Part shown: positions 11,142 through 21,290 of the stretch, piece after piece | Layout of the letters: each line of letters starts with the position of its first letter | Numbering within the stretch: the stretch's first letter is position 1 | Origin: Symsagittifera roscoffensis | Taxonomy: Eukaryota; Xenacoelomorpha; Acoela; Convolutidae | NCBI RefSeq assembly: GCF_963678635.1 | Contig: NC_087062.1 | Span: 39,571,330-39,635,329, forward strand | Length of the DNA: 64,000 bases | Direction: 5' to 3' | Position numbers and translations under genes: made by a program | Notes under the pieces: generated by a model | Told to the model about the DNA's origin: nothing | Databases searched by the model: none | The model's input: the letters and a program-made list of their open reading frames with translations, nothing else

Positions 11142-11380
11142 TCACCTTCGCATTTGTCTTCACGCATTCGCTCAGTCTCGATGATCCGTCTGGGATCGTC
11201 AACTGTCGCTGGAGGTCGTCTGACACCTCGTTGCTTCTTATATTCGGCCGGAACAAAGCCTCCCTCGAACTCGTCTACTGTCCCGGCCCCTGGTAGTTTA
11301 AATGGTTCGCACTTCTTTGGGGACAGCCTTTCGCAATGTGGCCCACCTGTCCACAACCAAAACAAGCACCCTGGGTCCAT
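11117..11380 (-). CDS. Frame bridging gag and protease
   Basis: An 87-codon frame that overlaps the end of gag by about 100 bases and the start of the protease frame by about 24 bases. It is in the -1 register relative to gag, and the protease is -1 relative to it. After the gag stop it continues with protein-like sequence (TVDEFEGGFVPAEYKKQRG). The natural reading is one Gag-PR polyprotein with two -1 steps, or one programmed shift plus one accidental indel. No slippery heptamer was identified with confidence. Confidence 0.45.
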   Translation of the reverse strand: MDPGCLFWLWTGGPHCERLSPKKCEPFKLPGAGTVDEFEGGFVPAEYKKQRGVRRPPATVDDPRRIIETERMREDKCEGDSILDGEH

Positions 11381-12429
11381 GGGTTCTTCAAACCGTATCG
11401 GCCAGCACCATTGCCCGCACTGTTCTGACTGTTTCCTCCCGACTCGAACAACTGCCTCGACTGGGGAGGAGTCTCCTGTTGGGGTCGGCCATCGGGGTTC
11501 GGAGTAGGGGTAAGCAAATTAACTAACTTTCCCATCATAGCCATCATACTCTGCATCTGTGTCATCACATCATCATGTCTCGAGTTCTGAATTTTCAGTT
11601 GTTTCGCTAGATCATTCTGCTGCGACCCCTGTCTTTGCACCTGTGTCACAGTCTGATCTAGCCGCTGATCTGTATTTTTCTGCCAACTCGTCAGGTCCGC
11701 TCGCAGTTGTTGAGCCCCGCCTTCTTGCAATTCGTCGCCGATAACTCCCGATTCTATCTCTGGAAAATCGTGCATTTCCCGAACAGCATTAGGACGTCTT
11801 CTGTTGCGCAGCCTGGCTGTCCTACTAGCGATCTCTAGTGCTTGGGCTCGAGCCACAGCTTGACCGAAGCTATCGAAATCTTCTCGTAGAAGCAACTCCT
11901 GTAGATCCGCATCGAATACCCCATCGATGAACTGCTCACGATTCATATCGTCTCGAATCTGCACTGGCATATTCGCATTCGCTACGTCCCCCAGGGATCG
12001 AACTCGTCGTGAGAATTCTCTGAGTCCCTCTTTCTCATTTTGCATTAAGTTCTTGAACTCGGCCCGTGCGCCTGCTTGGGTCTGGAAGGGCATCATTCGA
12101 TGGTCGAGTTCCCCCAACATTCGTCCCAGAGTCGGGTCGTCGAACCCGTCAACTTCCTCTCGGAAATGTGCTGGCATACTCGTGAATTCGTCTAACGCCC
12201 AACCTGTCAAACATGTTGGCAAGACCATCCGAGCTTGTTCGTCGTCCCACCTGTTCGCGTCGGCGACCCACGCGAAATGCTTTCTCCAATCAGCCCAATT
12301 CTGATAACTATTCGAAGTAAACCGGTCTGGTCGGATCGTACCAAATCCGAACATACCCTGCTGTCGATCGAGGGCGTTCGCCACTGCCACTGCAGCTTCT
12401 GCCATGAGCTGTCTATCCTGATCGTTCAT
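11275..12429 (-). CDS. gag: Ty3/gypsy-type Gag
   Basis: The first ATG is at 12429 (MNDQDRQLM), giving 384 residues. A further 18 codons open upstream start at a GTG and are probably leader. The N-terminal half is a capsid-like retrotrans_gag domain (YQNWADWRKHFAWVADANRW, then ARMVLPTCLTGWALDEF). A glutamine-rich, coiled-coil-like segment follows. Near the C-terminus is one zinc knuckle, CFGCGQVGHIAKGC (C-x2-C-x4-H-x4-C), the nucleocapsid RNA-binding motif. It is uninterrupted and so may still form particles. It lies just downstream of the primer-binding site, as expected for gag. Confidence 0.85.
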   Translation of the reverse strand: MNDQDRQLMAEAAVAVANALDRQQGMFGFGTIRPDRFTSNSYQNWADWRKHFAWVADANRWDDEQARMVLPTCLTGWALDEFTSMPAHFREEVDGFDDPTLGRMLGELDHRMMPFQTQAGARAEFKNLMQNEKEGLREFSRRVRSLGDVANANMPVQIRDDMNREQFIDGVFDADLQELLLREDFDSFGQAVARAQALEIASRTARLRNRRRPNAVREMHDFPEIESGVIGDELQEGGAQQLRADLTSWQKNTDQRLDQTVTQVQRQGSQQNDLAKQLKIQNSRHDDVMTQMQSMMAMMGKLVNLLTPTPNPDGRPQQETPPQSRQLFESGGNSQNSAGNGAGRYGLKNPWTQGACFGCGQVGHIAKGCPQRSANHLNYQGPGQ

Positions 12430-12515
12430 CGCTATCGCAATTGTTTTGTCGATCGTTCGTTTGCAATGCTTGTCTTCACACACAGTTCGTCGTTGCAGCT
12501 AAAATCCAGAATAAT

Positions 12516-12533
12516 GCCCACCCAGGAGCGCCA
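12516..12533 (-). other. Primer-binding site
   Basis: In element sense the sequence is TGGCGCTCCTGGGTGGGC, starting one base inside the 5' LTR. It begins with TGG, the complement of a tRNA CCA end. I did not identify the priming tRNA. Confidence 0.65.
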
Positions 12534-12534
12534 C

Positions 12535-14968
12535 TGTAAACGTGGGGGAATTCACAATATCTCTAGGCCGGCTTTTCTCACTCGTTATTGTCCTTCGCAC
12601 CGCCGCAATATGTTCCCTTTAGTACTGGGGTCAGTGGGGCAACCGATTCCCAGTACTGTTTACAATCCCAAAAGGGTTGATTTGGTGGTTGGCTTCTCTG
12701 TATCGTACTATGCTGCTTGCCCCGTGATCTGTGCTCTTCCGGCTGTATCTCACTCGTCAATCAATAGTCGATTCCAATAACAAGACTGAATTAAGAAATA
12801 AATATAACCAAATACAGAGTAGCCTATAAATGGCTGGAATATAAATTAATCGTTCAGTCAATGGAATGGATCCGCGATTACTATTATTTAACCCCCTGCT
12901 CACTGCAGTTCAATTAACGCCTTACTATTAACTAACTAACTAACGTTCTCCTCGAGAACTTCTTTCAATATCGATCGTTCAACAACGATCCCACTATCCT
13001 CTAGATAGCCTAACTTATATCCACTAACTAACTAAATCACGTTAACAAGTCTTCCAACTTGTTCCCACTTTACATTGAGAATAAAGCGACTACCTTAACT
13101 CGTAGCCCAAATTGTTCCCTAACTTAACTGAGAACCAACTATTTTCAATCGTAGTTATCACTGTTCTCTCTAGCTGAGAACCAACTATACTCTATCTCAG
13201 TATCAATTGTTCTGACCCGGTTCGGTGGTTGTACCTAAATCGCGTATCGTTATCTTTATTTAGTTTCGGTTCGGTCAGAGGCCTACCGTTCCTTATCGCT
13301 ACTAACATTCACTTAACTAGCCGCCACTCAGGACTTATCAGCTGAATCAACCATTAGGTCATCTTTAATTAAACATCGGGGTGCCACTTAGTTAATCAGG
13401 ACATACTGAGCAAACATTGGGTTCAACTACAAAATCAGCTCCCAATCGTATTTGACAAATGAACCCTTGCATGATTTTATTTTAGTTCTTCCTAACTTTT
13501 TCCCTTTCCTATGGATTGGGTAGTACTCACACAATCGGTAACTTAACTTCCGTGATACTTGAAAAGTTTCCATTTTGGTCATTTTAATTTTATTCCCCTA
13601 AGTCCAAGGGCTGGGTAATTCCCTTCCCCGTGTCCGTTTGGATCCGAAAAAACACCACAAGAATTTATTTAATATGCTGGGGCTGTTCATAAAATCTTCA
13701 TCCCGAAATTCCCATTTCCCCCATAGATGTTCCCAATTTTTGTACGGGGCTGTATTTTTACTTGTTTGTCGTTTTTATCGAAAGTCCAAGTGGAGTGGGT
13801 TAAGCTGACCCCAATGTTTGCTAATTTCAGAAAATCACTTTCGCTCGCGTACAAAGGTCAGAACTAAAAACTCTCAATTTAGGGGCCTCCCCTTACCTCC
13901 CAGGTGGGTAGGTACCCCTTTACGGGTCCTTAAAATGCTAATTTATCGCTTGTCAGGGGGTTCCGGGGTCTTGGGTTCAAGAATGCCTAACGACCTCTTA
14001 GAGGTCATCCGCGGTCAAATGAGGTCAAACGCGGCCAAACGTCTTATTTTCGATGGGAGATCATTCTCACTAAGTTTCATTCATATCGGACCATCCCTTC
14101 CCATATTTTCGAAAATATTGGGTCAATTAACACTTTTCCCTAAAATTGCCATTTTCACCCCATAGGAAGTTCCGGAAAGGATTGGATCACTTGATGTCCC
14201 CCTACTGGGTTGGGCCCCCCTTCACATTGGTGCATTAAAATCACAAGTCAATTATCACTATCAGGTGTTAATAGCCTTATTCAATTTTCAAGTGCTAATA
14301 GCTTCCGACATAGCCGCCGGATTGGGTCCAAAAATTGATACATTATAGGTCTCACCCCAACCTACAACCCCCCCAAGTTTCAGCCTCCTAGCATCATCAG
14401 GGGTCGAGAAATAACAAAAAGTAGGTTTTGTTTACATAAGGCGTAAAACCGGAAGTAATGACCGGATGCGTTCAAAATCCCGGTGGTGATCTTCCCTCGC
14501 CTAGGGCTACAACATATTGCAATATGAAGTCATTCTGACCATTAGCTACTGGTTTACAAAAAGTGCTAATTGCATTTTCGGAAATCATTATCACTCGCCC
14601 CCCAGGGGTCCCAGCGGTCTGAAAATTTGCATGCCCGGCTAAAATCAACTCTATTAGTCACCCACCAATTTTCATAAGGATCGGACCAGTGGTTCCCAAT
14701 CCGGGGGGGGGGGGGTTTCCAGAATTTTAGCGCTTTCTTCTTTTTTCCAATTCTTCGCCCTAGAGGCCAAATTCAAGGTGCAAAGTCCGATTACGATTGT
14801 TTGCTCTCAAACTAAGCTTATCTATTACTAAATTTCATTGCTACAAGTTCATACAGTTGGTTTACGTTGAAATCAAATTTCGCAATTTTCAACCGTTTTC
14901 ATCATGAATTACCAATCCTACACCCAGGTTTCTATAGCATGTAATACAGTAGAATCACCAATTCTACA
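12535..14968 (-). repeat. 5' LTR of the gag-PR element
   Basis: Complete, 2434 bp, starting TGTAGAATT and ending TTTACA in element sense (TG...CA). That is long for a gypsy LTR. It includes CTAACTAACTAAC runs, a G-homopolymer near 14703-14714 and a partly duplicated GAGAACCAACTAT segment near 13130-13190. Its right edge abuts TATGTATATATATCTAGG, the left end of a dispersed repeat. It must hold the element's promoter and polyadenylation signals, but I cannot point to them. Confidence 0.85.
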
Positions 14969-14978
14969 TATGTATATA

Positions 14979-15381
14979 TATCTAGGATTTTATCGAGGGG
15001 GGCGGATTTTCAAAAAAATGTCGAAATTTTGTCGACTTTTTTTTAGGTCGACCAAACTGATTTTCTGAGCTCTCCCAAAGCATCAAAAAACCTGTTTTGG
15101 TTATTTTTTTTACGCAGCAGGCAAATATTTGAAAAAACAGGCCAAAAAAAGCGTTTTTAGGCAATTTTTGAAAAATGTTGACCAAAAAATCGCTCTTTTT
15201 CGGCGCCCGCTACCTCCTCAAAATTAGTACATATTGGCGCCGAAGACGCCTTTAGAAAAATTTTAGAGTCCGTCACCAAAAATTGATATCTCAAAATAGT
15301 ACAAAGGGGGAACCCTTTGGGTAGGCAGGGGGTCGAATCCCTGAGGAGGGGAGCGTCCGCCCCCTCCTAAATCCACCCCTG
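14979..15381 (+). repeat. CTAGG...CCACCCCTG dispersed repeat
   Basis: The left side ATCTAGGATTTTATCGAGG and right side CCTAAATCCACCCCTG form imperfect inverted ends. Internal words (GGCGCCGAAGACGCC, CAAAGGGGGAACCC, GTCGAATCCCTGAGG) are shared with 21075-21250 (inverted) and 26946-27325. MITE-like, no coding. The gag-PR retrotransposon ends 10 bp to its left and may have inserted into it. Confidence 0.55.
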
Positions 15382-15873
15382 ATATAACTACAAGTTATGC
15401 TTGCAATAATTATTGTTAAATGCCGTGGTAAGAAAACAGAAATGGAACAAATCAGTCGTTTTTTTTCTGTTTCATCTTGAGAGCAACAACAAAATCATCA
15501 AACTAGTGCAATCTAAATCAAACAGTTTAAGACCAATGAATCTATTTGAAGCAAAGTTCTTTTCCTCCAATTTTTTTTTCTGTCAGTTTTCTTTTTTCCA
15601 TGCAAAGTAGGAAGCAATCGGAGGTATATCTATGATAACATCAGCTGTCGAAATGTCATTTGAAATTGCTGATAGGCTAGACAGTTGCTATGGTAGCGCT
15701 GGACTCACAAAACTATTTGGCACTTTCTGGCATGCTTTTTCATCGTGTTTTGTAGTCAATTTTAAGAAAACAATTTTAAATTTTTTGACTGCAATTATGG
15801 TGATCGCTCTGCTAGATCTCGGAAGGAGCCTGTTTGGTTTTGGTAGACTGTGATGCTTCTTAAATGACTTGTG
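15382..15873. other. AT-rich intergenic stretch
   Basis: A plus-strand frame at 15632-15853 (73 codons) has no recognisable features and opposes the exon-like minus strand, so I do not call it. Nothing else was seen. Confidence 0.5.
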
Positions 15874-16141
15874 CTAGGTGAATTGACCTGAAACATCTTT
15901 TCTTTCCAAACTGGGAAAGCTGTCGTAGATATTGCTATCTTTTCTTACTTTTTTACTGTCAACCCGAAACAGCGGAGTCATGTCATATATATTCTTCGGC
16001 AGCATGTTATGGTTTGACATTTTGCACTCCTGTTCTTTAGGTTGCGATGAAAGAGGAGCTGCTAGGTTGTATATTGGGATCGTTAGTGATGGATGATGTA
16101 TTTTTCCTCTGTTTTTTAGGACTAAAAGTACCGATTTGCTT
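15874..16141 (-). CDS. Candidate terminal exon, unidentified protein
   Basis: On the minus strand an acceptor (ATCAAACTTTTAG) is followed by 88 open codons to a TAG at 15874-15876. The product is hydrophilic with several tyrosine motifs (IPIYNLAAPL, KNIYDMTPLF, SNIYDSFPSL) and basic patches, the look of an intracellular receptor or adaptor tail. No domain is recognised. It contains no start codon near its beginning, so it would be an internal-to-terminal exon; upstream exons were not found to the right. Confidence 0.35.
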
Positions 16142-16680
16142 CTAAAAGTTTGATAAGCTAAAATTCTCTCTCAGTCACCAGTAGAAAAAACTTGAACTGG
16201 AACAGATAATTCAAATATAGTGAAATACTCTGTTTGAGACTTAAACTTCTTACACTAGACAAAATGAAAAATTTTGGAAATCTGGAATCGTGAAAGCTGT
16301 AGCTCAAACTCGCCTGAGGCAAAAAAAAACAAGATACATGTAGCTGAGTAATTAGGTAATTTGAGTCAATTTGCAACTTTAGTCTTTATATTTTAGTTCA
16401 TAGAGTTATTTTTTGTGAGTTTGAAGGGATTGGGTCACTTGTATTCAGGGATTGGTCTCAAGTGTATTTTGTTATGTGGCAATAAAGTTTTTTGCTGTCA
16501 ATAAAAATTTCCGAGTCAAAGTTTGAATTTCTGAAGTCGAATTAGTTGATTATGCATCAAGAAAATATTCTCTTTCTTGGTTTTGATACAGAAAATTTTG
16601 ACAATTTCAACGATATTTTCAACGGTGATAAACGACTAGTTCGAATTGGTGTAAAAGTTTATGAAAAGATGGTGCTTTTT
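16142..16680. other. Unassigned, weak coding flavour at right
   Basis: The plus strand at 16546-16680 gives HQENILFLGFDTENFDNF and NGDKRLVRIGVKVYEKM before running into the hairpin-ended repeat at 16681. This could be a fragment of an exon or retroelement ORF cut by that insertion, but there is no splice or homology support. Confidence 0.25.
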
Positions 16681-17212
16681 GTTCCGACTTTCGATACGAA
16701 AGTAATGGAATATTTGTGCTCGGGGTGGGGTTTTTTTCTCTTCAGACAAATTTCGACTTTTTAACTAGCCATTTTTGACGAAATTTTTTAACATCATTCA
16801 AGGGGTATTGTTGACCTAAGCTTAAATTTGAAAAAATATTTTACCTGTGATCATTTTTCGTAAGGCTATGAGGGTTTAAAGACGGCCATTTTGACCAATT
16901 TGGGACAATCAACGCTTGATATAATTCGCGCTATTAACGCGTAAGCGGAGATTTAATCCGTCTTAGAAATTTTTCCAAATTGGTTGAAAGAAGCTTATTT
17001 GCCATAATTGATTTGTTAAAAGGAGCGAAATCTATCCTTTTGTACTTTATATGGCGTGTGGGGGGATGACTTTCATAACAAATTTCAAATTTTAGAAAAA
17101 AAAATTTCATTTTATTTTAATTCTTTTAAATTTTTTATGTTATTACTGCTCCATAAACCTTAAAAGGCAGTCGTAACATTCAGGGCTTCGCCCTGATACG
17201 AGCAGTCTTGTT
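16681..17212 (+). mobile_element. Hairpin-ended dispersed repeat, copy B
   Basis: Begins GTTCCGACTTTCGATACGAA and ends CAGGGCTTCGCCCTGATACG then AGCAGTCTTGTT. It is collinear with copy C (18271-18777) and with copy A in reverse. Conserved interior words include AACTAGCCATTTTTGACG, GGCGTGTGGGGGGATGA and GCTCCATAAACCTTAAAAGG. No coding capacity; presumably a non-autonomous element. Confidence 0.65.
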
Positions 17213-18270
17213 TACGATTAAATTGTATGAAAAAGACGAAGAGAGATTGTTCAAGTTCAAACAGGCAGTGACATTGACCAGCGATGATTTTAAAAAGTGA
17301 CAGCTACTCAATGATTTAAATACATTGTTTGTGACGTTTTTAATGGGAAAGAACCAACTTTTGATTTTGTGATTTTTTGTTTCTTACAACTAATTGTGAC
17401 TACAACATTGAGAGGCGCGCGAAAGGAGCGTAGCGACGAGCACTACCGGGTTAGCCGTCGCCCGAAAAACCAAATGGCTATGTATATGTTTTCTGGGAAA
17501 TTTTCCGGGAGAATTAGCTTTTTTTTAGAGCGCAATCGATCTAATGATTTTTAAACTTCCTAGAAATTGCTTCTTAAATACCATCAAAAAGTACATAAAA
17601 ACTGGCAAAAATTATCATTTCATGAAGCAAATATATTAAAGTTTGAATCATATGGTCTGCAAAATGCATCACAATCTGATCTTTAAGTTTGAATTTTGCA
17701 TGAAACTTTGATGTAAAAGTAACATGAGCAACATAAACACGAAACATTCCACATACTACGGATGTGGACGATTGAATAGGTCTAAGCATATTAGAATCTG
17801 ACCATAGAATCTGAGTTAAGTTATGCATGGCTTTATAAACTACAGGATAGCTTTGCAAATTTTTCTAAATGGATCAACGTAGTAAACAAAAGCCTGAGAT
17901 CTAGCAAAAAGAAGTCAATGAACTCCTGGTTAAGTGGATCAAATTTAACAAAGCATTACTTTGTTTTGAAATTGTCATGAATATATTTGCTGGGTATACG
18001 CCTTAGAATAGATTTTTTAGACGTTTGTGTCTGATGAACAATTTGATGACTATCCTTTCTCTACCTATATCAATTAATCATTTTTTAAATCTGAATTCAT
18101 GCAGACGGTAGATGCTCGCCTCCCATCAAATGTATGTGGAAGTTATTGGGTAAAACAGTACCGAGCGTTAATTTTACTGAAATAATACATTTTGTCATGT
18201 ATGGTTGAATAAAATCCTGTGAAGCCCCCTGAAGAGATGTGAGATCAAAAGCTATAATTAAACGGTTATT
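17213..18270. other. Intergenic; small GC-rich motif at 17405-17460
   Basis: Mostly AT-rich. At about 17411-17455 is a patch GCGCGCGAAAGGAGCGTAGC followed by GACGAGCACTACCGGG. I have seen similar GCGAGCGAAG-type words as dispersed motifs in other invertebrate genomes, but I cannot assign it. A minus-strand frame at 17574-17858 (94 codons from a TTG) is unsupported. Confidence 0.4.
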
Positions 18271-18777
18271 GTTCCGACTTTCGATACGAAAGTGACGGAA
18301 TATTTGTGCTCGGTGTGGGTTTTTTTTCTTCAGACAAATTTCGACTTTTTAACTAGCCATTTTTGACGGATTTTTAAAATATCATTCGAAAGGTTTTGTT
18401 TTCTTGAGCTTAAATTTGAAAAGATATTTCACCTGTGATTATTTTCTGTAAAGTTATGGGTGTTTAAAGATTGCCATTTTGGGCAGTTTGGGACAATTAA
18501 CGCGTAAGCGGAGATTTAATCCGTCTTAGAAATCGTTCCAAATTGGTTGAAAGAAGCTTATTTGCCATAATTGATTTGTTAAAAGGAGCGAAATCTATCC
18601 TTTTGTACTTTATATGGCGTGTGGGGGGATGATTTTCATAAAAAATTGCAAATTTTAGAAAAAAAAATTTCATTTAATTTTATTGCATTTAATTTTTTTA
18701 TAGGTTATTACTGCTCCATAAACATTAAAAGGCAGTCGGAACATTCAGGGCTTCGCCTTGATACGAGCAGTCTTGTT
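18271..18777 (+). mobile_element. Hairpin-ended dispersed repeat, copy C
   Basis: Same ends as copies A and B: GTTCCGACTTTCGATACGAA at left, AGTCGGAAC then CAGGGCTTCGCCTTGATACG and GAGCAGTCTTG at right. It lacks a short GCGAATTATA-type segment present in copy B near 16920. Non-coding. Confidence 0.65.
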
Positions 18778-18889
18778 ATAATTGGCGAGAATAATTCCAG
18801 GACTTTTTTCAGAATAAAATCAAATGTTTCGAGCGAGTTAAGCTAGGTGTTTTTTTCTAGTCAGTATTTATAAAAAGAGTAATAGCAAT

Positions 18890-19122
18890 TCATAGAACAT
18901 TTCGATATACAGTGATTTCTCGCAGGTCAAAGTGAATGTTGAAAGGGATTGATTCAATTCGTCCCCAGGTAGGCTTTTTAGAGCTCATTGCTACTATCAT
19001 GCGACGAGCAGGCTCTTTAGCTAATATATCTTTTGGACGGCAGCTTTGAATACCGGCTGTAGCCAGGACTTCTGGAGCACAACTTCTACTTAACTTTATT
19101 TTGCCGGACTTTTCATGTAGTT
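18890..19122 (-). CDS. Candidate terminal exon, unidentified protein
   Basis: On the minus strand a pyrimidine-rich acceptor (GTTGTGCCCCTGCTTAAG) precedes 77 codons ending at a TGA (18890-18892). The frame reads LHEKSGKIKLSRSCAPEVLA, then ILAKEPARRMIVAMSSKKP, TWGRIESIPFNIHFDLREI. Composition and G+C content are protein-like against AT-rich flanks. No family is recognised. It could be a host exon or an old transposon ORF end. Confidence 0.35.
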
Positions 19123-19593
19123 CTTAAGCAGGGGCACAACAGCGGTTCGCCGTGATGAGCTGTACAGCTCGTATGTTGGTCCTATCCCTCGTGGATAAAT
19201 GATCTTAAAAAAAGGCTTTTCCTAGTTGAAGGCAATACATATTCATTAACAGTCATTACGCACGTACAAGATTGCAGCAACAACCATACTTTTAAAAAGT
19301 TTCCGCGTCTTCAGATATCATAACAAAGTCGTCTGGCGAACGTCAGAGCGGCAGTCGAATAGTGAAGACTTTTAGATGCTCATCACATGACAGAAAGTCG
19401 CATGTTATCTTTCAAAAAAGTCCCACTTCAGATGTTTGTCAAACAAATACTCTGCGCGCATGAACTTCTTCTGCTCTTGCACCAGCACCAACAAATGCAC
19501 CCTGATTTTTCGGCTTGAAGTCCCGTCGGTTTGTTGGCCTAGAGCCGAGGCCACCAATTTAAACCTATTAAAACAATAAGAGACGCTAAAGAC
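19123..19593. other. Moderately GC-rich unassigned stretch
   Basis: The minus strand just upstream of the exon-like frame reads RGIGPTYELYSSSRRTAVV in another register before a stop. This suggests that the coding-like sequence extends but is frame-broken. The rest (19310-19590) shows no consistent frame. Confidence 0.3.
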
Positions 19594-19763
19594 ACCTTTT
19601 GTATTTTAAATTGCGTGTGGGGATAAAATGAAGAAAAAAACAAAAGAACTTTTTTTCAGTTACTTTGTCAAATATTCAACCGAAATTTTTTTTTATATGA
19701 CCTTAAACTTCAGTCAGAATATTCAGGGCTTTGATCTGATATACGGGCAGTCTGCTTTTTAAT
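19594..19763 (+). repeat. Truncated copy of the hairpin-ended repeat
   Basis: Diverged 3' part of the family: TTTGTATTTTAAATTGCGTG, then CAGTCAGAATATTCAGGGC and GATATACGGGCAGTCTGC correspond in order to the final third of copies B and C. Confidence 0.5.
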
Positions 19764-21074
19764 TAATTCTTGCTGTTTCCTGAGCGAAAACAACAATTTA
19801 CCTCAGAGGCTAATAGGAGTTTTCAATTTAAAACCGCAATAAATGCTATCATTTGTTATAAATTACGAGGTTTAAATGGCAATTGACCAACTTGGGGTAA
19901 TTATTGCTAGTTTTTCCTTCTAAGGCATAAAATTGGAAGCAAATGACTGTTACGTTTCTTAGCATTTACATTTCCTAACATTAGTTGGTTGAAATCAATC
20001 ACTGTATCGGATCTTCCCTCCCCCTAATGGTACCTTGTAACGACCTCCCCCCCCCCCCTTTAAAGAAAGAGCTGAACAGCTCAGCAAATACGATTTCTCG
20101 ATCTTGTTGACTATCCCCCCTATTGACACAGGGAGTGGGGGTAGCTGACAAGATCCACTGTATCTTTGTCTGACTGATATTAATTTCATTTTTTATTAAA
20201 GCCCCTTAAAAATCAACTTTAAGAAAAAGTTTCTAATTCACTGCATCGAGATAATTGTTGAACTTCAAATCGATAAGTTTTTTTTGAACACATTCAATTA
20301 CTTTTGACAGCGCTTGATTAATGAGCTATCAAGTAGTATGAATAGCTATCAAATAGTTGAGCTATGAATAGTATGAAGGGTATTTAGTATCAGTTGATCG
20401 AGTATCAATTGGCGAGTTTTACTAAAAAAACTGAATTAGCCAAAGGAATTGATTTCGTCGAGGAATATACTACCATAAAATACTAGCTAAATTGTAGTTT
20501 GACTTTTCTTCACGAGAATTACAAAATGAAAAAGATCAGAATAACAATTCTTTCATATTTGAGAGCTGGGATATCTATCTAAAAATTAATTGCCTGGCCA
20601 CAAAAATAATTTTTGCCCTAGAAGTAATGCAAGCAAAGCGAGATCTCCTCCCTGGTCAGTAAGCTTTAATTGGTTCCAATCATCATTTATCCTTGCAGCA
20701 GTTTGATTTGCTAGTTGGCTCCAACACGAAAACTGACTCCTTATACAATGAAAAAGCAATACCAATTCATGTGAATGTATGTTTCAGTCAATATCTGAAA
20801 ATCGTGTACTATTTTGCTCAAAAATGAAACGTTGAGTTTTAGAAACTTGTGGCTTCTTATATAACTTTTAAAAAACTAACTCATTTTCTGTCTTTTCTCA
20901 AAAAGTATTCGAGCAGTAGCAACAAACTTGCGTGGCCGGTGTATAGTAGCCCATTTTCGTTGCTAGATACTCTTCCCTAAAAATGTAAGTTTTTAGATTA
21001 ATTGACTGAAAATTAGATTAATTGACTGAAATTTGCTTGAAATTTCTCAAATATTCGAATTCGATTGTCTTAAG
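19764..21074. other. AT-rich intergenic stretch
   Basis: Contains a poly-C run near 20045-20060 and a short local duplication (GAGCTATCAA..AGTATGAATAG) near 20320-20370. No gene or mobile element could be supported. Confidence 0.5.
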
Positions 21075-21250
21075 CAGGGGCGGATTAAGGTTTTGATTTC
21101 CACTCAGGGATGTGACCCCCTGCCGACCCAAAGGGTACCCCTTTTGTACTAATTTGAGATATCCATATTTGGTGACGGATCCTAAAAAATTTATAAGGGC
21201 GCCTTTGGCGCCAATATATACTGAGGCGATTTTTTTGGTCAAAATTTTGC
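21075..21250 (-). repeat. CAGGGGCGGAT dispersed repeat, partial, inverted
   Basis: Begins CAGGGGCGGATTAAGG and carries CCCAAAGGGTACCCC and GGCGCCTTTGGCGCCAATA, the reverse complement of words in 14979-15381. It fades after about 21250, so it is a partial copy. Confidence 0.5.
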
Positions 21251-21290
21251 AAAAAAGGCCTTAAGAATTTTACTGAAACACGGTCTTCTT

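Larger units (their letters stand above)
6947..14968 (-). mobile_element. Non-autonomous Ty3/gypsy-type LTR retrotransposon (gag-PR only)
   Basis: Two direct repeats of about 2.3-2.4 kb flank a 3.07-kb interior. On the minus strand the order is LTR (14968 to 12535), primer-binding site, gag, protease, a Pol C-terminal tail, polypurine tract, LTR (9461 into the gap). The gag (retrotrans_gag type with a CCHC knuckle) and the DTGA protease are of Ty3/gypsy character. No RT, RNase H or integrase sequence occurs between the protease and the Pol tail. The LTRs look almost identical by eye, suggesting recent insertion and dependence on proteins from a full-length relative. Target-site duplication cannot be tested because the left end lies in the gap. 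Confidence 0.85.

Noticed and set aside
9859-12304. Plus-strand frames opposite gag, protease and the Pol tail
   Set aside because: They are mirror frames of genuine minus-strand coding sequence and encode nothing recognisable.
7147-14968. Segmental duplication of 2.3 kb instead of LTRs
   Set aside because: The primer-binding site, polypurine tract and TG...CA ends at the proper inner borders, with gag and protease between, identify the repeats as LTRs.
17574-17858. 94-codon minus-strand frame
   Set aside because: Starts at TTG, lacks splice or homology support, and hydrophobic content fits AT-rich chance translation.
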